From NCBI GenBank assembly GCA_036172665.1, contig CM069870.1, positions 56,358,212 to 56,422,211 on the forward strand: a stretch of 64,000 nt of DNA, written 5' to 3'. A program made the translations under genes and the position numbers. This stretch comes from Prosopocoilus inquinatus (Eukaryota > Arthropoda > Insecta > Coleoptera > Lucanidae). Shown here one piece after another: positions 35,965 to 47,987 of this stretch (positions are counted from its first letter, which is position 1; the number at the start of each line of letters is the position of its first letter). The notes under the pieces were generated by a model that searched no databases, was not told where the DNA came from, and saw only the letters and a program-made list of their open reading frames with translations.

Positions 35965-38029
35965 TATACTTAATAAGGCACATTTATTGAAAATGCAAAA
36001 TATAACTTACCTGATAAACTGAAGACTGAGACACTTTACTATATAATATGAGTTCGAGCACCGTGACAGAAGGGTATTGTCGGGTGTGTTTTGATTGGAA
36101 AAGCTAATTATTTATACGAATTGAAGTGACCTAATTTTCAGTTTACGTAAGCTTTGCGTAAGTCGTTTGTCTTGAAAAATCCTGATAACTCATTTTATTT
36201 TACCGGCAGCTGTTATTAGGTAACCGATGTGTGATGTAGGCCAAGGTTTGCTTACAGAAATCAGGAGTCGATCTTACATAATTATTTCTTCTGGTACAAT
36301 ATGATAAGAGGACAGACGCGTGCTCTCTCACTCTCTCACACCTATTGTTGAAACCAATAATGTGTGACACAATCTGTATGTAGTATTTGCAGCACCTGCT
36401 CCAATTAATTTTTGTTTTGCTTACTTGATGGTATCCGCGTACGGCGAAGAAAATTATGGGTAAGTTTCCTCTATTTTCGAATTGCCTTAATCGGGCCGTG
36501 CTAACACGGAGCTAACATAATTTAAAGCTTTGTTATGAAACCCTTCCTGATATCGCACATACAAATTACGGAGTAATACAGAGATCAGAGGAGTCCATCG
36601 GAACGGTTCGCGACCGCATAGGGTCGGTCACGTCATTCATATCTGGATAATGTCGTGTCCGTGGGTTATTGGATGTGTTAATACCGGTGTCGGACAGCCC
36701 ATAAACACAAGACGGTCCCTGCAGATGTCGCTGGACAGTCGTTACATCCTGATTACACCGCGTCGGGCTCGTAAACCCGCACCGGTTCCGGTAGTATGAC
36801 CGCCGTTAGCGCGAGTACTCGGAAAACGACAGCTCTGGTTTGCTTAACCCAGATTTGCCTACTTTGAGATGATACTTCCAACTTCTGTTACGAAGTCTTG
36901 CAGGAAAACTTCTAGCTTCTCTGCTGTATACGACTGGTGTGCGAATTGTGTTTGTGCAATAAAGAAACAAGCAATGTTTAAATAAAATAATTTTCTTTAC
37001 TGTGAACACACAGATCCTAATTTTTTTTTCTTTTACTAAAATTTGCAATGAATTATTTCTTTAATTACATATATAATTACAAATAAGTTCAATGAAATTT
37101 GCAGAGATGTAAATAAAGAAAATTTCAATTAGCCGCATTCTCCTCCTAATAATTAGAATCGTAAGAAATTTATCTCGTCGCCTTAACTTTAATCACATTT
37201 TCGGCGGAAACTTCAGTTAACAATTGTGTTGAGGGGAGATAACACGGAGACAATATTTATTCTGGCAACAATTACAGGCGCACTGACTGATGTACCCAGC
37301 AGTGAGCGTGACAGTTATATTGTTACGACGTTAGCACCTCAGCAATTGTGGACTAATCGGGTCGTTCAATCAATCAGCCTCACGGTCTCATTAGCTTAAT
37401 TGATGCGAGTTCCGCGCCTTAATAATTGCTCCCGGGATTAGCAATGTGGTTATTGCTATAGTTTACAGGATGCGGCTCCAGACTCGATCGTATAACTCAT
37501 CTTATCCTGCTCGCATTACGATCGGTCTGCATTAGATTGGAATCGTCGCATGTTCGCTCCAATACGCATCGCGAGAGTTATGCTGTTAATTATATTGTTT
37601 AATTACGGACACCTAAATTTGGAAAGTTTACAGCTCAGAAATTATAACATCCCTAAACCCAGAGCATTTACAAAATTATTTATTTAAACACAGAGCGAAA
37701 TTGTCCGAATAATTGAAGCCAGTAGTTATTTTGTTTATTTTTATTTACATGTTAAATGAGATTTGCCTTAACCGAAAAAAAAGGTTATTCATATTTGAGG
37801 TCAAAAGCAGGTACTTTAATGTAAACTTGAAGAATTATATGGAACAAAATCATATAATCAAAGCCTTACTCTTTTATGTCAAGATCAAGTAATTTAAAAT
37901 AAAGCTGAAACATTTTAAGACAAAAACATTTTGAGGCCAAAAGCAAGAGAAATGTAGAGAATTTTAAGGAATAAAATCAATATCCACAAATCTTGCTCTT
38001 TATATAAAATTCCTAAAGAAACTGTTACG
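35965..38029. other. No gene seen; single-copy-looking block
   Basis: 36590-36840 and 37190-37590 are moderately GC-rich and free of recognisable repeats. 37140-37590 contains several TAATTA/TTAATT words. This could be host regulatory DNA, but nothing here proves it. Confidence 0.35.
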
Positions 38030-39715
38030 ATTTTTTTTTTGTTGATGAAGGAGTGAGTTTCCAATCTTTGATGCGATTTCGGCCTTTTGCCGTTAGATCG
38101 CTAATGACGTTCCGTTTTAAGGCAGGATTGCGTCATGCTGGGTGTGCGGGTAGCGGACTCTTGCTTGGTATCACTTGTTTGTCGCACGTCAACTTGAGGT
38201 GAACGGTCAAATTTGTGTTGTTATGGAAGACCTTAGACCCCCATTCTCTTTGGGGATTTTATCACCTCAAGCAAGCTTTCCCCGTTTGCTTTTGGGGCCA
38301 CTGTTCGGATCGGCGGGCGTGTGAATCTTTGCTGACTCACTGATCCTTCAATGAGGTGAGCTTTATTTTTTCTCTCTTCTCTGTCTACTTGTACGAACGC
38401 CATTTGCTGACCACATTTTCGTTTTGTTCGTGGCGTTTTATTAATTTGATGTTGTTTCCCCTTTCTAAAGCAACTTGTATGGGGCCTAACTACTACCCCT
38501 CCCCCGTTCGTGAGGAAGCCTGTTGAAGCAAGCTGGTGAATCCGACGCCGTAGCTCAGCCTTTTTGGCTCTCTTCTTTTTTTGCTCCTGCGACGTCGACA
38601 CAGCCAACGCCCAAGGGAAACTCATTTACGGCTGACCTGGGAACATCGCAGATGGGACACGCTTGGATTGAGTGGAATCTTTTTGTGACCACGTAAGCTC
38701 GTTCCAATTTTTTTTTTATCTTTTCTCTCACTGGCTTGTCAAACTTCGATTCTTTCTGCCGTGGCAACCTCACTGTGTTTTGGGCCCTTACTGTTCGTTC
38801 AGTTTACTTATTGTTTTGGGGTTTTCCGTGTAATTTACAGTTGTCGCAATCCCTGTTATTTATTTCGCATTTCTGTTTTACCTGTTTAATTTGAGACTCC
38901 TTCAGAGCAGAAGTGTATTTAGCGTTTCATGTTTGAACATTTTTCGCACTGTCGCGCTTCAAGCGACATGTGATTTTTTTGTGATTGTTTACTTGCGCTT
39001 TTGCCAAGTTAAAATTCCCTTACCGTTAGTTTTATGTTACGCTATTGTACATAAACGCCAGAATACTTTTAGAGACGCAAAAGTTGCGCTATTCTGGGAT
39101 TTGTTCTCTTTAGTACTCTTTTGTTAAAAAAGAAATCGGCCGAACACCCCTTCAGGGTGTCTGCTTGAATTTGTATACCGTGTATGACCTTTGCCTATGT
39201 GAATAAACTGCTTTTTTAGCCGTAACGAACCTTGTTCATTTATTGGGCATCTCAATAATTTTCTTCCTCCACAGCGTACCCTAGAAGGTGATGAAGGAAC
39301 CTCCCTCCTCAAGGGAAGACCAAATCTCAATTTGTTCTTCCTTCAACACCTTCTGTGGTACGCTGTGGAGGAAGCGAATCCAAGGGTGTTGCCCTTGACG
39401 AGAACGTCTGAGAACACACCTTCCCGGCCGTGTATTTTTGACATCTTTAGGTTACGTAACTACCGCTGGCTGGCGCCCTTTTCCGTAACATCTCTAGAAG
39501 TATCCCACGTTGTCTCCACTCAGTGGGCATCATTACGCAATTCTGATTTTCCATCTCGTTTTCGAAAGGACGACCGACCTGACTTCTGGGCCGAGGGAAG
39601 TTGCGGAATTAAGGCAGACCCTCTCACTTTCCTTGAGCGGGCCAGACGCACCGAAAATTCGTTTCGGATTGCCCAACAAAAGAGAAAGATAACAAAACCT
39701 AAGAAATTTTAAGAA
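38030..39715 (-). repeat. Dispersed repeat family B, copy 2 (longest)
   Basis: On the minus strand this copy would start near 39715 and end in an A tract at 38040-38031, as expected for a retroposon. It shares two blocks with 46050-47080: the A-tail side (TTTTCCCCGTTTGCTTTTG, GTTAGAT and similar) and the opposite side (CCTTGACGAGAACGTCT, CGACCGACCTGA). Short minus frames include a CPIC...C-type stretch near 38660-38690, but no protein is recognised. AATAAA-like sequence and a local palindrome (39255-39385) lie in the middle. Type unknown: non-LTR, SINE-like or LTR-derived are all open. Confidence 0.55.
39255..39385. repeat. Imperfect palindrome inside family B copy 2
   Basis: CTTCCTCCACAGCGTACC on the left and GGTACGCTGTGGAGGAAG on the right pair, with CACCTTCT/AGAAGGTG next to them. 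Probably arose by inverted duplication, since the other two copies have only one side. Confidence 0.7.
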
Positions 39716-40032
39716 AAATCAGTATTCATAAGCCCATCTTTCTAAAGTAGAAAGCTGATGTCAAAAACAAGTATTTATGAAGAAACCTGACGAACATAAA
39801 AAAAAAACAATATTCACAAGTCTTGGCATGTTATAGTTTTATAGACATTCGATCATCAATCCAGATAAATATCTTAGGTACAATAGGTACAATAAGCGTT
39901 ACTTTAAGGAATGAAAAGTGTAATTCGCACACTAAATACTTCTTTATCTGACTCGGAATGATCCTGAATAAACGCTCAAATGACGTTTTACCGAACTGCA
40001 AAAAGAAAAGATCTTCATGGAAAGTGTAACGT

Positions 40033-40131
40033 ATAAAATAGCGACATCTTACTATCGCTTTTTGACCTAACATTGTCCAGAGGCTGCTCGAGGTTCTCAC
40101 TGCAATCAAAAACGATTTGCACAAAATTTTT
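40033..40131 (+). mobile_element. R-family retroposon, copy R2
   Basis: A 99-bp insert between two perfect 14-bp direct repeats GGAAAGTGTAACGT (40019-40032 and 40132-40145). It begins ATAAAATAGCGACATC, joins directly to CAGAGGCTGCTCGAGG and ends CACAAAATTTTT. The middle of the family unit, including the hammerhead core, is deleted. The junction falls within about 3 nt of the predicted hammerhead cleavage site of R3. Confidence 0.85.
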
Positions 40132-40247
40132 GGAAAGTGTAACGTTCATTAACTGAAGCAAGGCCTTTCCGAGAATGGAAAAACTAATACATAGAATCGC
40201 AATTATTTAACGATCAAAAGCTTGGACTGACTTATAAAATTAAATAA

Positions 40248-40375
40248 GGCCCGGTATTATAAACGCAAGTTAAATTTACTCGACAGTTTAATGCCTTAGT
40301 AACCATTATTTTTACAATAGCTACTAAGACATTAAACTGTATAGTAAATTTATTTTACGTTTATAATACCGGACC
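40248..40375. mobile_element. 128-bp MITE, Harbinger-like
   Basis: Ends GGCCCGGTATTATAAACG and its near-complement, arms of about 50 bp, flanked by TAA on each side (40245-40247, 40376-40378). Non-coding. Confidence 0.8.
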
Positions 40376-40929
40376 TAAAAAAGCAAAACAAAAAACACAT
40401 GAGTATTTAGTTTGATGTTATACAGACTATTAAAAAATAACTCGGCATTATTGCTTATTATTAAAATTACAGACACGGTAAAATTAGCAAACTAGGAGTA
40501 CTTTTTGCCCTGATTGCAACGATGCATTCAAAGAAACAATTATTTTACGAAATAAAGGGAAAAGAACACTTTTTTTTTAATTCAATACCCTGTATATTCT
40601 TTTCTTTTCTTATCTATTGATTGGTCAAATAATATACTGGATTTCCATTAAAAACAGTGTTCTTTTCCCGTTGTTTCGTAAATGCGATGTTCAATTGTTT
40701 TTCTTTTAATGCATCGTTGCAATCAGGACAAAAAGTACTACTAGTTTACTAATTTAATCGTATCTGTAACTTTAATAATAAAAAAGTTAGCAATAGGGCC
40801 GTGTTATTTTTGAATACTCTGTATACGGATAGTATCAAAAACCTCGTAGAGAGTCCTTTCTTCGACCTTACCGTTTGATATATTCATGAAACAATGACGG
40901 TCCCAAGCTTACCGCGTCGCTGTGCCACT

Positions 40930-41560
40930 ACCGTCTTTACGTGCTCAATTTGTCCATACGGTTTTGTTGCTTTATTTTAAGACGATGACTGACAAATTCA
41001 GACAACGTTTCTGCGTCAATTTTAGATTCAACTCAGCAAATTTTCTACCAATGTCGTCGAAATACTTCCACATGAAGCAACAGTCATCGTATTGAATGAG
41101 ACAACAGTCACTGAGACCAGAGAAGACATGGCAGGTTTACAGTACAAGATTATGCACATCGTTTTTTTTATCAACGTCAAGGGCATCGTTCATCGAGAAT
41201 TTGTTCCTTCCAACAGTTTTGAGGCAATTCAGGTAAGACATAGTGTGAAATAGACCAAAACTGAGGCTTCCACCTCAAAACATCGCAATTTTTGACAAGA
41301 AAAACACCAGGGCAATTTCAACCTGTTTACTTACTTAACCTACCTTCTTATGGTTTCGGCATGTTTCCCAAAATGAATTTGAAACTAAATGATATTCAAA
41401 CAAAATCGCACAGCCCTCATGAGAAGGGACTTCCACAATGTTTTTGAGTCGTGGAAGGGATCGCTGCGTACATGCACAAAGGAACTATTTCGAACGAGAT
41501 GACGGACAAATTTACGCTTCTATTTTTTAGACCTCCAAATAAGGAGTAATACTATAATGA
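40930..41560 (+). pseudogene. mariner transposase fragment
   Basis: Plus-strand pieces resemble a mariner of the SETMAR-like type: FRQRFCVNFRFNSANF near 41000-41050 (N-terminal region), KIMHIVFFINVKGIVHREFVP near 41148-41210 (after the first Asp), then DFHNVFESWKGSLRTC near 41440-41490 and NYFERDDGQIYASI near 41490-41530 (C-terminus). The blocks with the catalytic Asp residues are missing or unreadable. No inverted ends were found. Confidence 0.7.
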
Positions 41561-42006
41561 AATTATGCCAAAATGTCACATTTCCTTACTGAAGGATCGG
41601 GAGAAGAAACCCAACGAATGATGTATTGGAACCACATGCTTTTTGAGATTTTCAAGATTCCTAAAGAACTATGCTGTTCAGATTCGAAAGATTTGGCACT
41701 TGAATTAGAAAATTACAAACCGTTGTGCAATATATTAAGCAAATTTGATAATTAGATATTTTTGTCGTATTCATTTTTGTGTTTTGATACTTCTGACACT
41801 TCTACTTCAGTGAGTGTATCGTTGCATATTTCTTTCCATTTTTACATCCATTTTCTTTAAATCTAATTTTATACTGTGTCGTCAGCTGGTTTTCCTCTGT
41901 TCTTCGAGGCATCCATTGATTCTGGTATTACTTTAAATATCCTATCATTCTGACACAAAATAATATCCATATATCCAAACCAATTTAGTTTTGGTAATTT
42001 TATATA
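41561..42006. other. No gene seen
   Basis: The 60-codon frame at 41573-41755 is not recognised and may be chance. The remainder is T-rich. Confidence 0.35.
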
Positions 42007-42778
42007 CACTGCTCCAAGAAATTAACGAATCACTCAGTAAAATAAGATTTTTGTTTTTTTTTTATTTAAAATTTGACTGTTGACGTTGATTTGAAACAAT
42101 TTAATAACAACTGTTTAATGTGTTATAAATTCTTCATTTACAAGTAAAAAATAAACAATAAAACCAATAAAATTAAAAGTAGAAAAATTTGAGAAACAAA
42201 TTTTTTTAATAAATGACACCAATGTCGCGTATTTTCACTTCTATTTGGGATAACAGATTGTTATCGACGATCCACACATAAAATAAGCGAAGTTATGTTA
42301 TTTTGTTCCAATTCCTTCCATATTTTCATAAGCCCCACCTCTTCCAAGTTATTAACTTGGTTCGGATAATCTCTGAGTGCTTTCAGACGCCTACCAAGTG
42401 TGCCTCAGATATACTCAATGGGACTGAGATATGAACTTCTTTCTGGGTAAACCACTGCTTTAGAGCAATCTTCTTTCGTCAAATTTCGAAAGTCATATGG
42501 CACAATGAAGAAATACAAAAACAAAAAACAATAAAATCACTTTTAACCTCACCGAAATTTAAACATTACAATTCAAATTGTTTTTTTTTGTTATTGAACT
42601 TGCATGTGATTTAATTTTATAGAATTACCCTTAAGTGTTAATCGAATGTAAATAAATTTTGGATAATGAACCTCGTATGCTTAGCTATTTCGTAGGAATG
42701 CCAGTTACTATAAATTTTGAATGAAAAATCGAAAATTTCTTATTTTATTGCATGGTGCGTTAATTTATTAGAGCAGTG
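42007..42778 (-). mobile_element. Tc1-like element, deleted (772 bp)
   Basis: The ends CACTGCTCCAAGAAATTAACG and its near-complement are flanked by TA (42005-42006, 42779-42780). The interior keeps only the C-terminal part of a transposase. Confidence 0.8.
42240..42440 (-). pseudogene. Tc1-like transposase C-terminal fragment
   Basis: The minus strand reads SPIEYI, stop, GTLGRRLKALRDYPNQVNN and WKELEQNNITSLI, matching the PIEHLWdeLgRRv and iP...I..LI parts of Tc1-like proteins. A stop replaces the Trp after the Ile. The first two catalytic regions are absent. Confidence 0.75.
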
Positions 42779-44440
42779 TATTTTACTAACATAATATATC
42801 TTCCTCTTATGTACTTCAAAGTTTGTCCTTTTTTTTATACTGCCCATTTACCACCATAAGTCTCATATTTCTTCTTATAGCGTGCAATTATTTTAAAATG
42901 GAACATAGGGATACGTCCAAGCACTGTGTGTAGTTGGGCAACCAACCGTAGAGGTCATACACAAATGAAGATACGCAGTAAAAAAATATTTAGTTGAGAA
43001 AGTTGAAGACGTATCAACATATCCACATGTTGCATTTTAAAATGATTCGTTTTGAAACCCCTGAGCTCACCTTCTTCACTCTTGCTATAATTATTAAACT
43101 AAAAATTTAAAAAAAGGTCACTAATTAAGTGAAACAATGTTTTGGTCAAAATTTTTAATTATGAGTATTTATAAAAAGATTCCTTCGGCAACAAAAAGAT
43201 AATCCCGAACGCAGGACAATTATTTATCTCGTTCGGTAGTTTGCAGCCAAGCGCGGCCCATAACAGTTAAGAAGAGTTTTTCACACACCGTCAGTAATTT
43301 TTATTACGGTCGTAGCTTCTGCTTTACCCTCTTCTGCTGGGACTCATTCTCAGTCAACCAATTAAACAGGCGTATTTTAAAAGAAACGCCATTTCTATAA
43401 ATTGTTATTACTCCAAAGTATCGGGGACTTTAGACGTCGCCGCCCGCCCCGAAAACTTCCGCAACGAAAATATGTAGGTCCTGCAAGGATCGGAATTGCT
43501 TTCCACGTTGGCGCTCCGAAAATTAAGATGTCGAAGGTGGTAACGATGAAAATTTATAGAAAAGTTTTTAATGAAAATTTTCATATAGTTTTACACGTCA
43601 CAAAAAATTTTGTGAGAAGAGTTTTATTACTTTGCCATAAATATTTTCGAATAATAATAAAAAAGAATTAAAAGAGACAATTCTGCGAGAGAGAAAGCAA
43701 GGTATTCCAAACTAGGTACTTAAATCACTGACTGAAATGAAACATTGTAGAAACAATAAACAAGAAACACTCTCAGGTAAAGAACAATAAAGAGCAAGAC
43801 AAAGCAATTAGAGATCTAGACAGAAACATTTTTCCTAATAATCTAATGGCTTATCAAAATACAAGATAACACTGATTCGAATAAATTTCTTACAAAAAAG
43901 AGATAAGGCAAAGAAGGAAGGAAAAAGAACTACTTTGGTTGAAATAAACATCTAGAAGGCTTTTAAATTTGATCTAAGCAGAGGAAATTATTGAAACATT
44001 ATACAAACTTTTATGCAAAGATCCAAAAAGTTTCCCAAATTCTTGGAATTCCTTAACCGAATAAGAAGAAATCATTTGGCATATGCCCGTAAGATAATTA
44101 CCTATGCTTGTGAGGAAAGATATGTTAAAGAAGGTCGAATAAGTTAAACTTTTGCAATAAAAATCGATAGATATAAAGACTCGTAAACAAGATTAACATT
44201 GGTGTAAAATCAGCTCAGTCGACTTCTTTTCTGTGCGTGTCAAGTTTTGACCTAATGTAGTATGAATTTTGATGTCCACCAGTTTCTGAAAACGTATCTG
44301 ACATCCTTAAGACAGTCGAAATGGATCCGTAGCATCTTAAATCCTATTCTATATCGTCTCCGTATTTCAAACTTGTTGTGTTCAAGTCTTGAAAATTAAA
44401 AAGCCAAATAAATTTACTCTGCGTTTCATATTGGTAAAAA
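42779..44440. other. No gene seen
   Basis: AT-rich apart from a short GC-rich patch at about 43400-43530 (frame 43402-43671, not recognised). No repeats were identified. Confidence 0.35.
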
Positions 44441-44545
44441 TGTTGTGCATGTTTCTGGTGCTATTTTTCAAATATCAATCAATCCAAAAGTGACATTACA
44501 ACACGTGTTTCTCAAATATTAATCAATCCAAAAGTGTGACATCAA
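44440..44545 (+). repeat. Short direct repeat pair
   Basis: CAAATATCAATCAATCCAAA at 44470 and CAAATATTAATCAATCCAAA at 44514, each followed by AGTG...ACAT. Spacing is about 44 bp. Confidence 0.65.
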
Positions 44546-44579
44546 GAGAACGTAGCAGATATTCTTTGTCAGAACTTAA

Positions 44580-45130
44580 GCTTATGATAGAATTATCATA
44601 AAATTCGTAAAAGTAATCCAGAGTTCTCGTACTGTGTGAGCTGTGACCCTATCGTGCTGAAAATATCCATCCAATTCACTAATTGGTTTACGAAAACAAT
44701 TCAGATGTTGTTCCTGTTTCTTTCAACAGTTATGGTTTTCTCAAAAAATATCAATTGAATTAATCGTCTGCGAGAAACAGCAATCCATACTCCAATCTTT
44801 ATTGGATATAAAGCTGCTTCTGTACAGAAAGTGACGGTTATCCAACCACAAGCACAACCTAAAACTCTGTGGATTGACACATCCGGAAAGATGAAACTAT
44901 GCTTCGTTTGACTAGTACGTCTGATCCAGTAAATCATCGTTGTACATTAGCTGCTGAACAAACCAACAGCACTATAAAATTCTTCTCTGGTAATCCGCTG
45001 GCAAAAGCTCATGGAAGACCTGTATGCATTTTTTTTTTATAAATGTTGTGTGATAACCCTATTTCTTGGAATAATTGACGCATGTATTTTTCTAGGTTTA
45101 TCATCCATACGATATCTTACAACTTCATCC
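44580..45130 (-). pseudogene. mariner/Tc-like DDE transposase fragment
   Basis: The minus strand encodes, in order, YMRQLFQEIGLSHNIYK, then RRTSQTKHSFIFPDVSIHRV near 44870-44925, then YPIKIGVWIAVSRRRLIQ and LIFFEKTITVERNRNNI near 44700-44810, then YFQHDRVTAHTVREL near 44610-44660. The last corresponds to the family's FQQDGAtaHTa block with the second catalytic Asp. The first Asp block (sDEahF) is degraded. Terminal repeats were not identified. Confidence 0.75.
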
Positions 45131-45370
45131 TAAGAAGTCTTCCACTTTCTTCTTTGCGTTCAGCACTACCTGTATTTCCAAATCCGGCAACAGTGTTTCT
45201 AATGGTTACACGTAAATTTTAAATATCGGTATCTTCGGAAAAGTTTTATATACAGACTTCGAGACTCCATGCACCATTTTCTAGAATTCCATTACGAAAG
45301 CAAGATTTAATTATGAAAATTTTCGCTCTTGTGTAAAAACTATTTGGTTTGTAAATACATATAGGTTTAA

Positions 45371-45545
45371 GGTCCAATTGTACCAAGGAGGTTTAAACTG
45401 ACGTTCAACTGAACCAGGTTCAAAATGAACGAATTCGCATAGAATCTTAAGGCATGTGGCAGTTAATACACTCATAAATAGAATTTGCTTCAATTTTCTT
45501 CACTTTGATGGTTCAGTTGAACGTCGGTCTTTGGTACAACCGGCC
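45371..45545. mobile_element. 175-bp MITE with TTAA target duplication
   Basis: The inverted ends GGTCCAATTGTACCAAGG and its near-complement extend inward to GACGTTCAACTGAACCA. TTAA flanks both sides (45367-45370 and 45546-45549). TTAA is used by piggyBac- and Kolobok-type transposases. Confidence 0.8.
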
Positions 45546-46049
45546 TTAAGTCATCGTTTAATTTTTACTCGTCTTAATAACTGTTAGGAAAGAGCAATAA
45601 TTTATTTTTCAGTTAACCTAAGACTATTGCTATGTTATTTAACAGCATTAAATAAAAAGGCAGTACTTGCGATTTAATTTGTTTAAGAGTTAAGCGAAGG
45701 AATTTGTGTTATGGTCCCGAGTTTTATTTTCAACATTTTTAGTTTAATTTCCATAGATTCCTTAGACCTACAAAATAGTAACTATAACTGTTATAAGAAA
45801 CATGATTTGTTTAGGATATGCCACAATTAAACAAGACAGATGCCACGCCGTTGGAGACTCCATCCACTTCAAAATGGATCAAGGAGGAGTTCGTTGAATT
45901 GTTTAGTAACAATTCTGCAGAGGACTTCATTCCAGAGACGTATAGCAGGTTTCTCCACAACAAACATCGAACTTGGTAAGGGAGGTTGGCTGTTCGACTA
46001 ATGCTGCTCAGGATCGCCGATGGACGAAGCGACTTTCCAAGAAGTATTA

Positions 46050-47085
46050 CGTTTTTTTTTTGTGCTGGTGGAGTGTGATTGCAATCTTCGATTGACTTAG
46101 GTTTTCGGCCGTTAGATTGCGTATGATTCTCCGCTTGGGTTTGTGCGCCGTACATTGCGTGGCGTCACTTGGTAACACACGCTGACTCTAAGTGGATCGT
46201 CGATTTTGTTTTCTGTGATAAAAGTTTGTGTCTACCCCCCTTTTTCGGGCTTTGTCATCTCGTGGGAGTTTTCCCCGTTTGCTTTTGCCGCTGATGCGGA
46301 TCTGTCGACGTATGACTTGTGCGGGAGCTATTTCCTACCCCCTGATCGTGAGGTAGCTTCTTTAGAACAAGCTTGTGAATCCGTCGCCGCATTCCATCTA
46401 TGCTTTTTTGTGTCGTTCACGCCAAGAGAGGAGAGGAGAAGACCCGTCATCTGCCGTCCTGAAAACATCGCAGGCGGGATACGCTGTTGCAAGTCAAATT
46501 TTCCCACCACATGAGATTGCTCCAACATTTTCTTTTCCTCTCTCTATTGAACTCCCAGCTTTGGCGTTGTATGGAACATCGCGTTGGTACGAGGTTGACA
46601 TGCCCTCCCACCGAACGGCGCAGCTTTTTGAATTTTTGTAGCGGCGATCTTACTTTGATTTTGCACCTCAACCCCTCGTTTGCTCAAGTATTTGGGTTTT
46701 TTTGTATAATTTATTTTTATTTTTTTGAAGTTCCTTTTACACCTAATGGTTTACCTTGTTCAGATTTCTTATTTTAATGAAGTTGTGGCTTCTTCAAACT
46801 ACTACTACTACTACCTACTTTTGAGGTACGCTACGAGGTTACCCTTGACGAGAATGTCTAAGAATACACCTTCCCGGCCGTAACATCTCTAGAGTTTTCC
46901 AACACCGTCTCCACTGAGTGGGCACTGTTACGCAACTCCGATTTCCCGTTTCACTTTCGGGAGAACGACCGACCTGATTTCTGTACCGGATTGGCGCAGG
47001 CCCTCTCATTTCACTGGAGCGGGTCAAACGCGCCAAACTCTCGTTTCGGATTGATGAACGAGAAAGAGATGACAGAAGCAATGAA
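46050..47085 (-). repeat. Dispersed repeat family B, copy 3
   Basis: On the minus strand it ends in an A tract at 46061-46052. It shares both family blocks with the 38030-39715 copy but lacks much of the middle (a GAA-to-ACT-repeat region at 46790-46820 replaces it). The (ACT)n run at about 46801-46815 is a short microsatellite. Overlapping frames on both strands (46206-46671) carry no recognised domain. Confidence 0.55.
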
Positions 47086-47789
47086 GAAGTTTCCCCGTAG
47101 CTTCTTGAAGTATCGTCGGGGCAACAAAAGACGTTTTTCCCTGAACCTACTGGACGGGACCACGTTACGCATGCTGAAAAGTGGAGACATTGCGTTTGGG
47201 ATTGTTATCGTGTATGTAGAAAAATTAATTACTTTATTCTAGGTGTAGAAAACAGTTTCTAGTTTGTTTTTATAGAAAATTTTTATTTTAAATTTCGTTT
47301 TTGAGGTTATGTTTTTCTGTTATCAAATTTGTGTATATAGGCTGGCCAAATTCGAAGCCAGAAGCAGTCTCTTCTTGACTTTTCAAATCTTCTTTTTTAC
47401 CTTAGTATAACGCAGTATTCTGCAAGAATGGTAAGAAATTTGATTTATTAATAATTTTGAACTTCTTTTTGGACTTTAAAATATTTAACTTTTAATTTAA
47501 TTTGTCTGGGGAACTTTACCTTGTCTCTTGCTTTGTATTTTACTCACATTTACTCACAGATAAGGATATTCATGCCCTATTGTAGCTCATCTGCAGAAAA
47601 AAGTCAATGAAAGGAACATTTTGAAAAAGATCGACAACTGACTTCGTTATTAAAAAATAATGTTTTTATTCTGTCCATACTAGCGACATCTTGCCACTGT
47701 GATGTGCATAAACCCCGTGCAGTATTGGTGTGTGCCAGAGCTTAAACTATTTTTACTAGAAATTTGCTAAATTCATTTTAAATAATTTA

Positions 47790-47984
47790 TGCCCGGTTTC
47801 TGAAACGATATATAACTTTATATAGATATAAACTCACCATAACTTGTAAAAATCGTTTTTCAAAACTTTATCTGTAGATAAAGTGTATACGTAGCAATGT
47901 AAACAGTTTATATTTTTCATAAAGTTATCTGTCAATAAAAATTTATCTTTGAATAAAGTTATTTATCATTTCAGAAACTGGACA
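47790..47984. mobile_element. 195-bp MITE, Harbinger-like
   Basis: Ends TGCCCGGTTTCTGAAA and TTTCAGAAACTGGACA, flanked by TTA (47787-47789, 47985-47987). Internal ATAAAGTT/AACTTTAT words pair across the element. Confidence 0.75.
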
Positions 47985-47987
47985 TTA

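Noticed and set aside
38233..38773. Minus frames of 130 and 72 codons with a CPIC-like stretch
   Set aside because: Inside repeat family B, overlapping in different frames, and the matching DNA in the 46-kb copy does not preserve either frame.
44440..44545. Direct repeats as a target-site duplication of an insertion
   Set aside because: Only about 20 bp lies between the repeated units and the units are part of a local tandem duplication.
46206..46777. Several overlapping frames on both strands
   Set aside because: Family B repeat DNA with moderate GC content; mutually overlapping and without domains.
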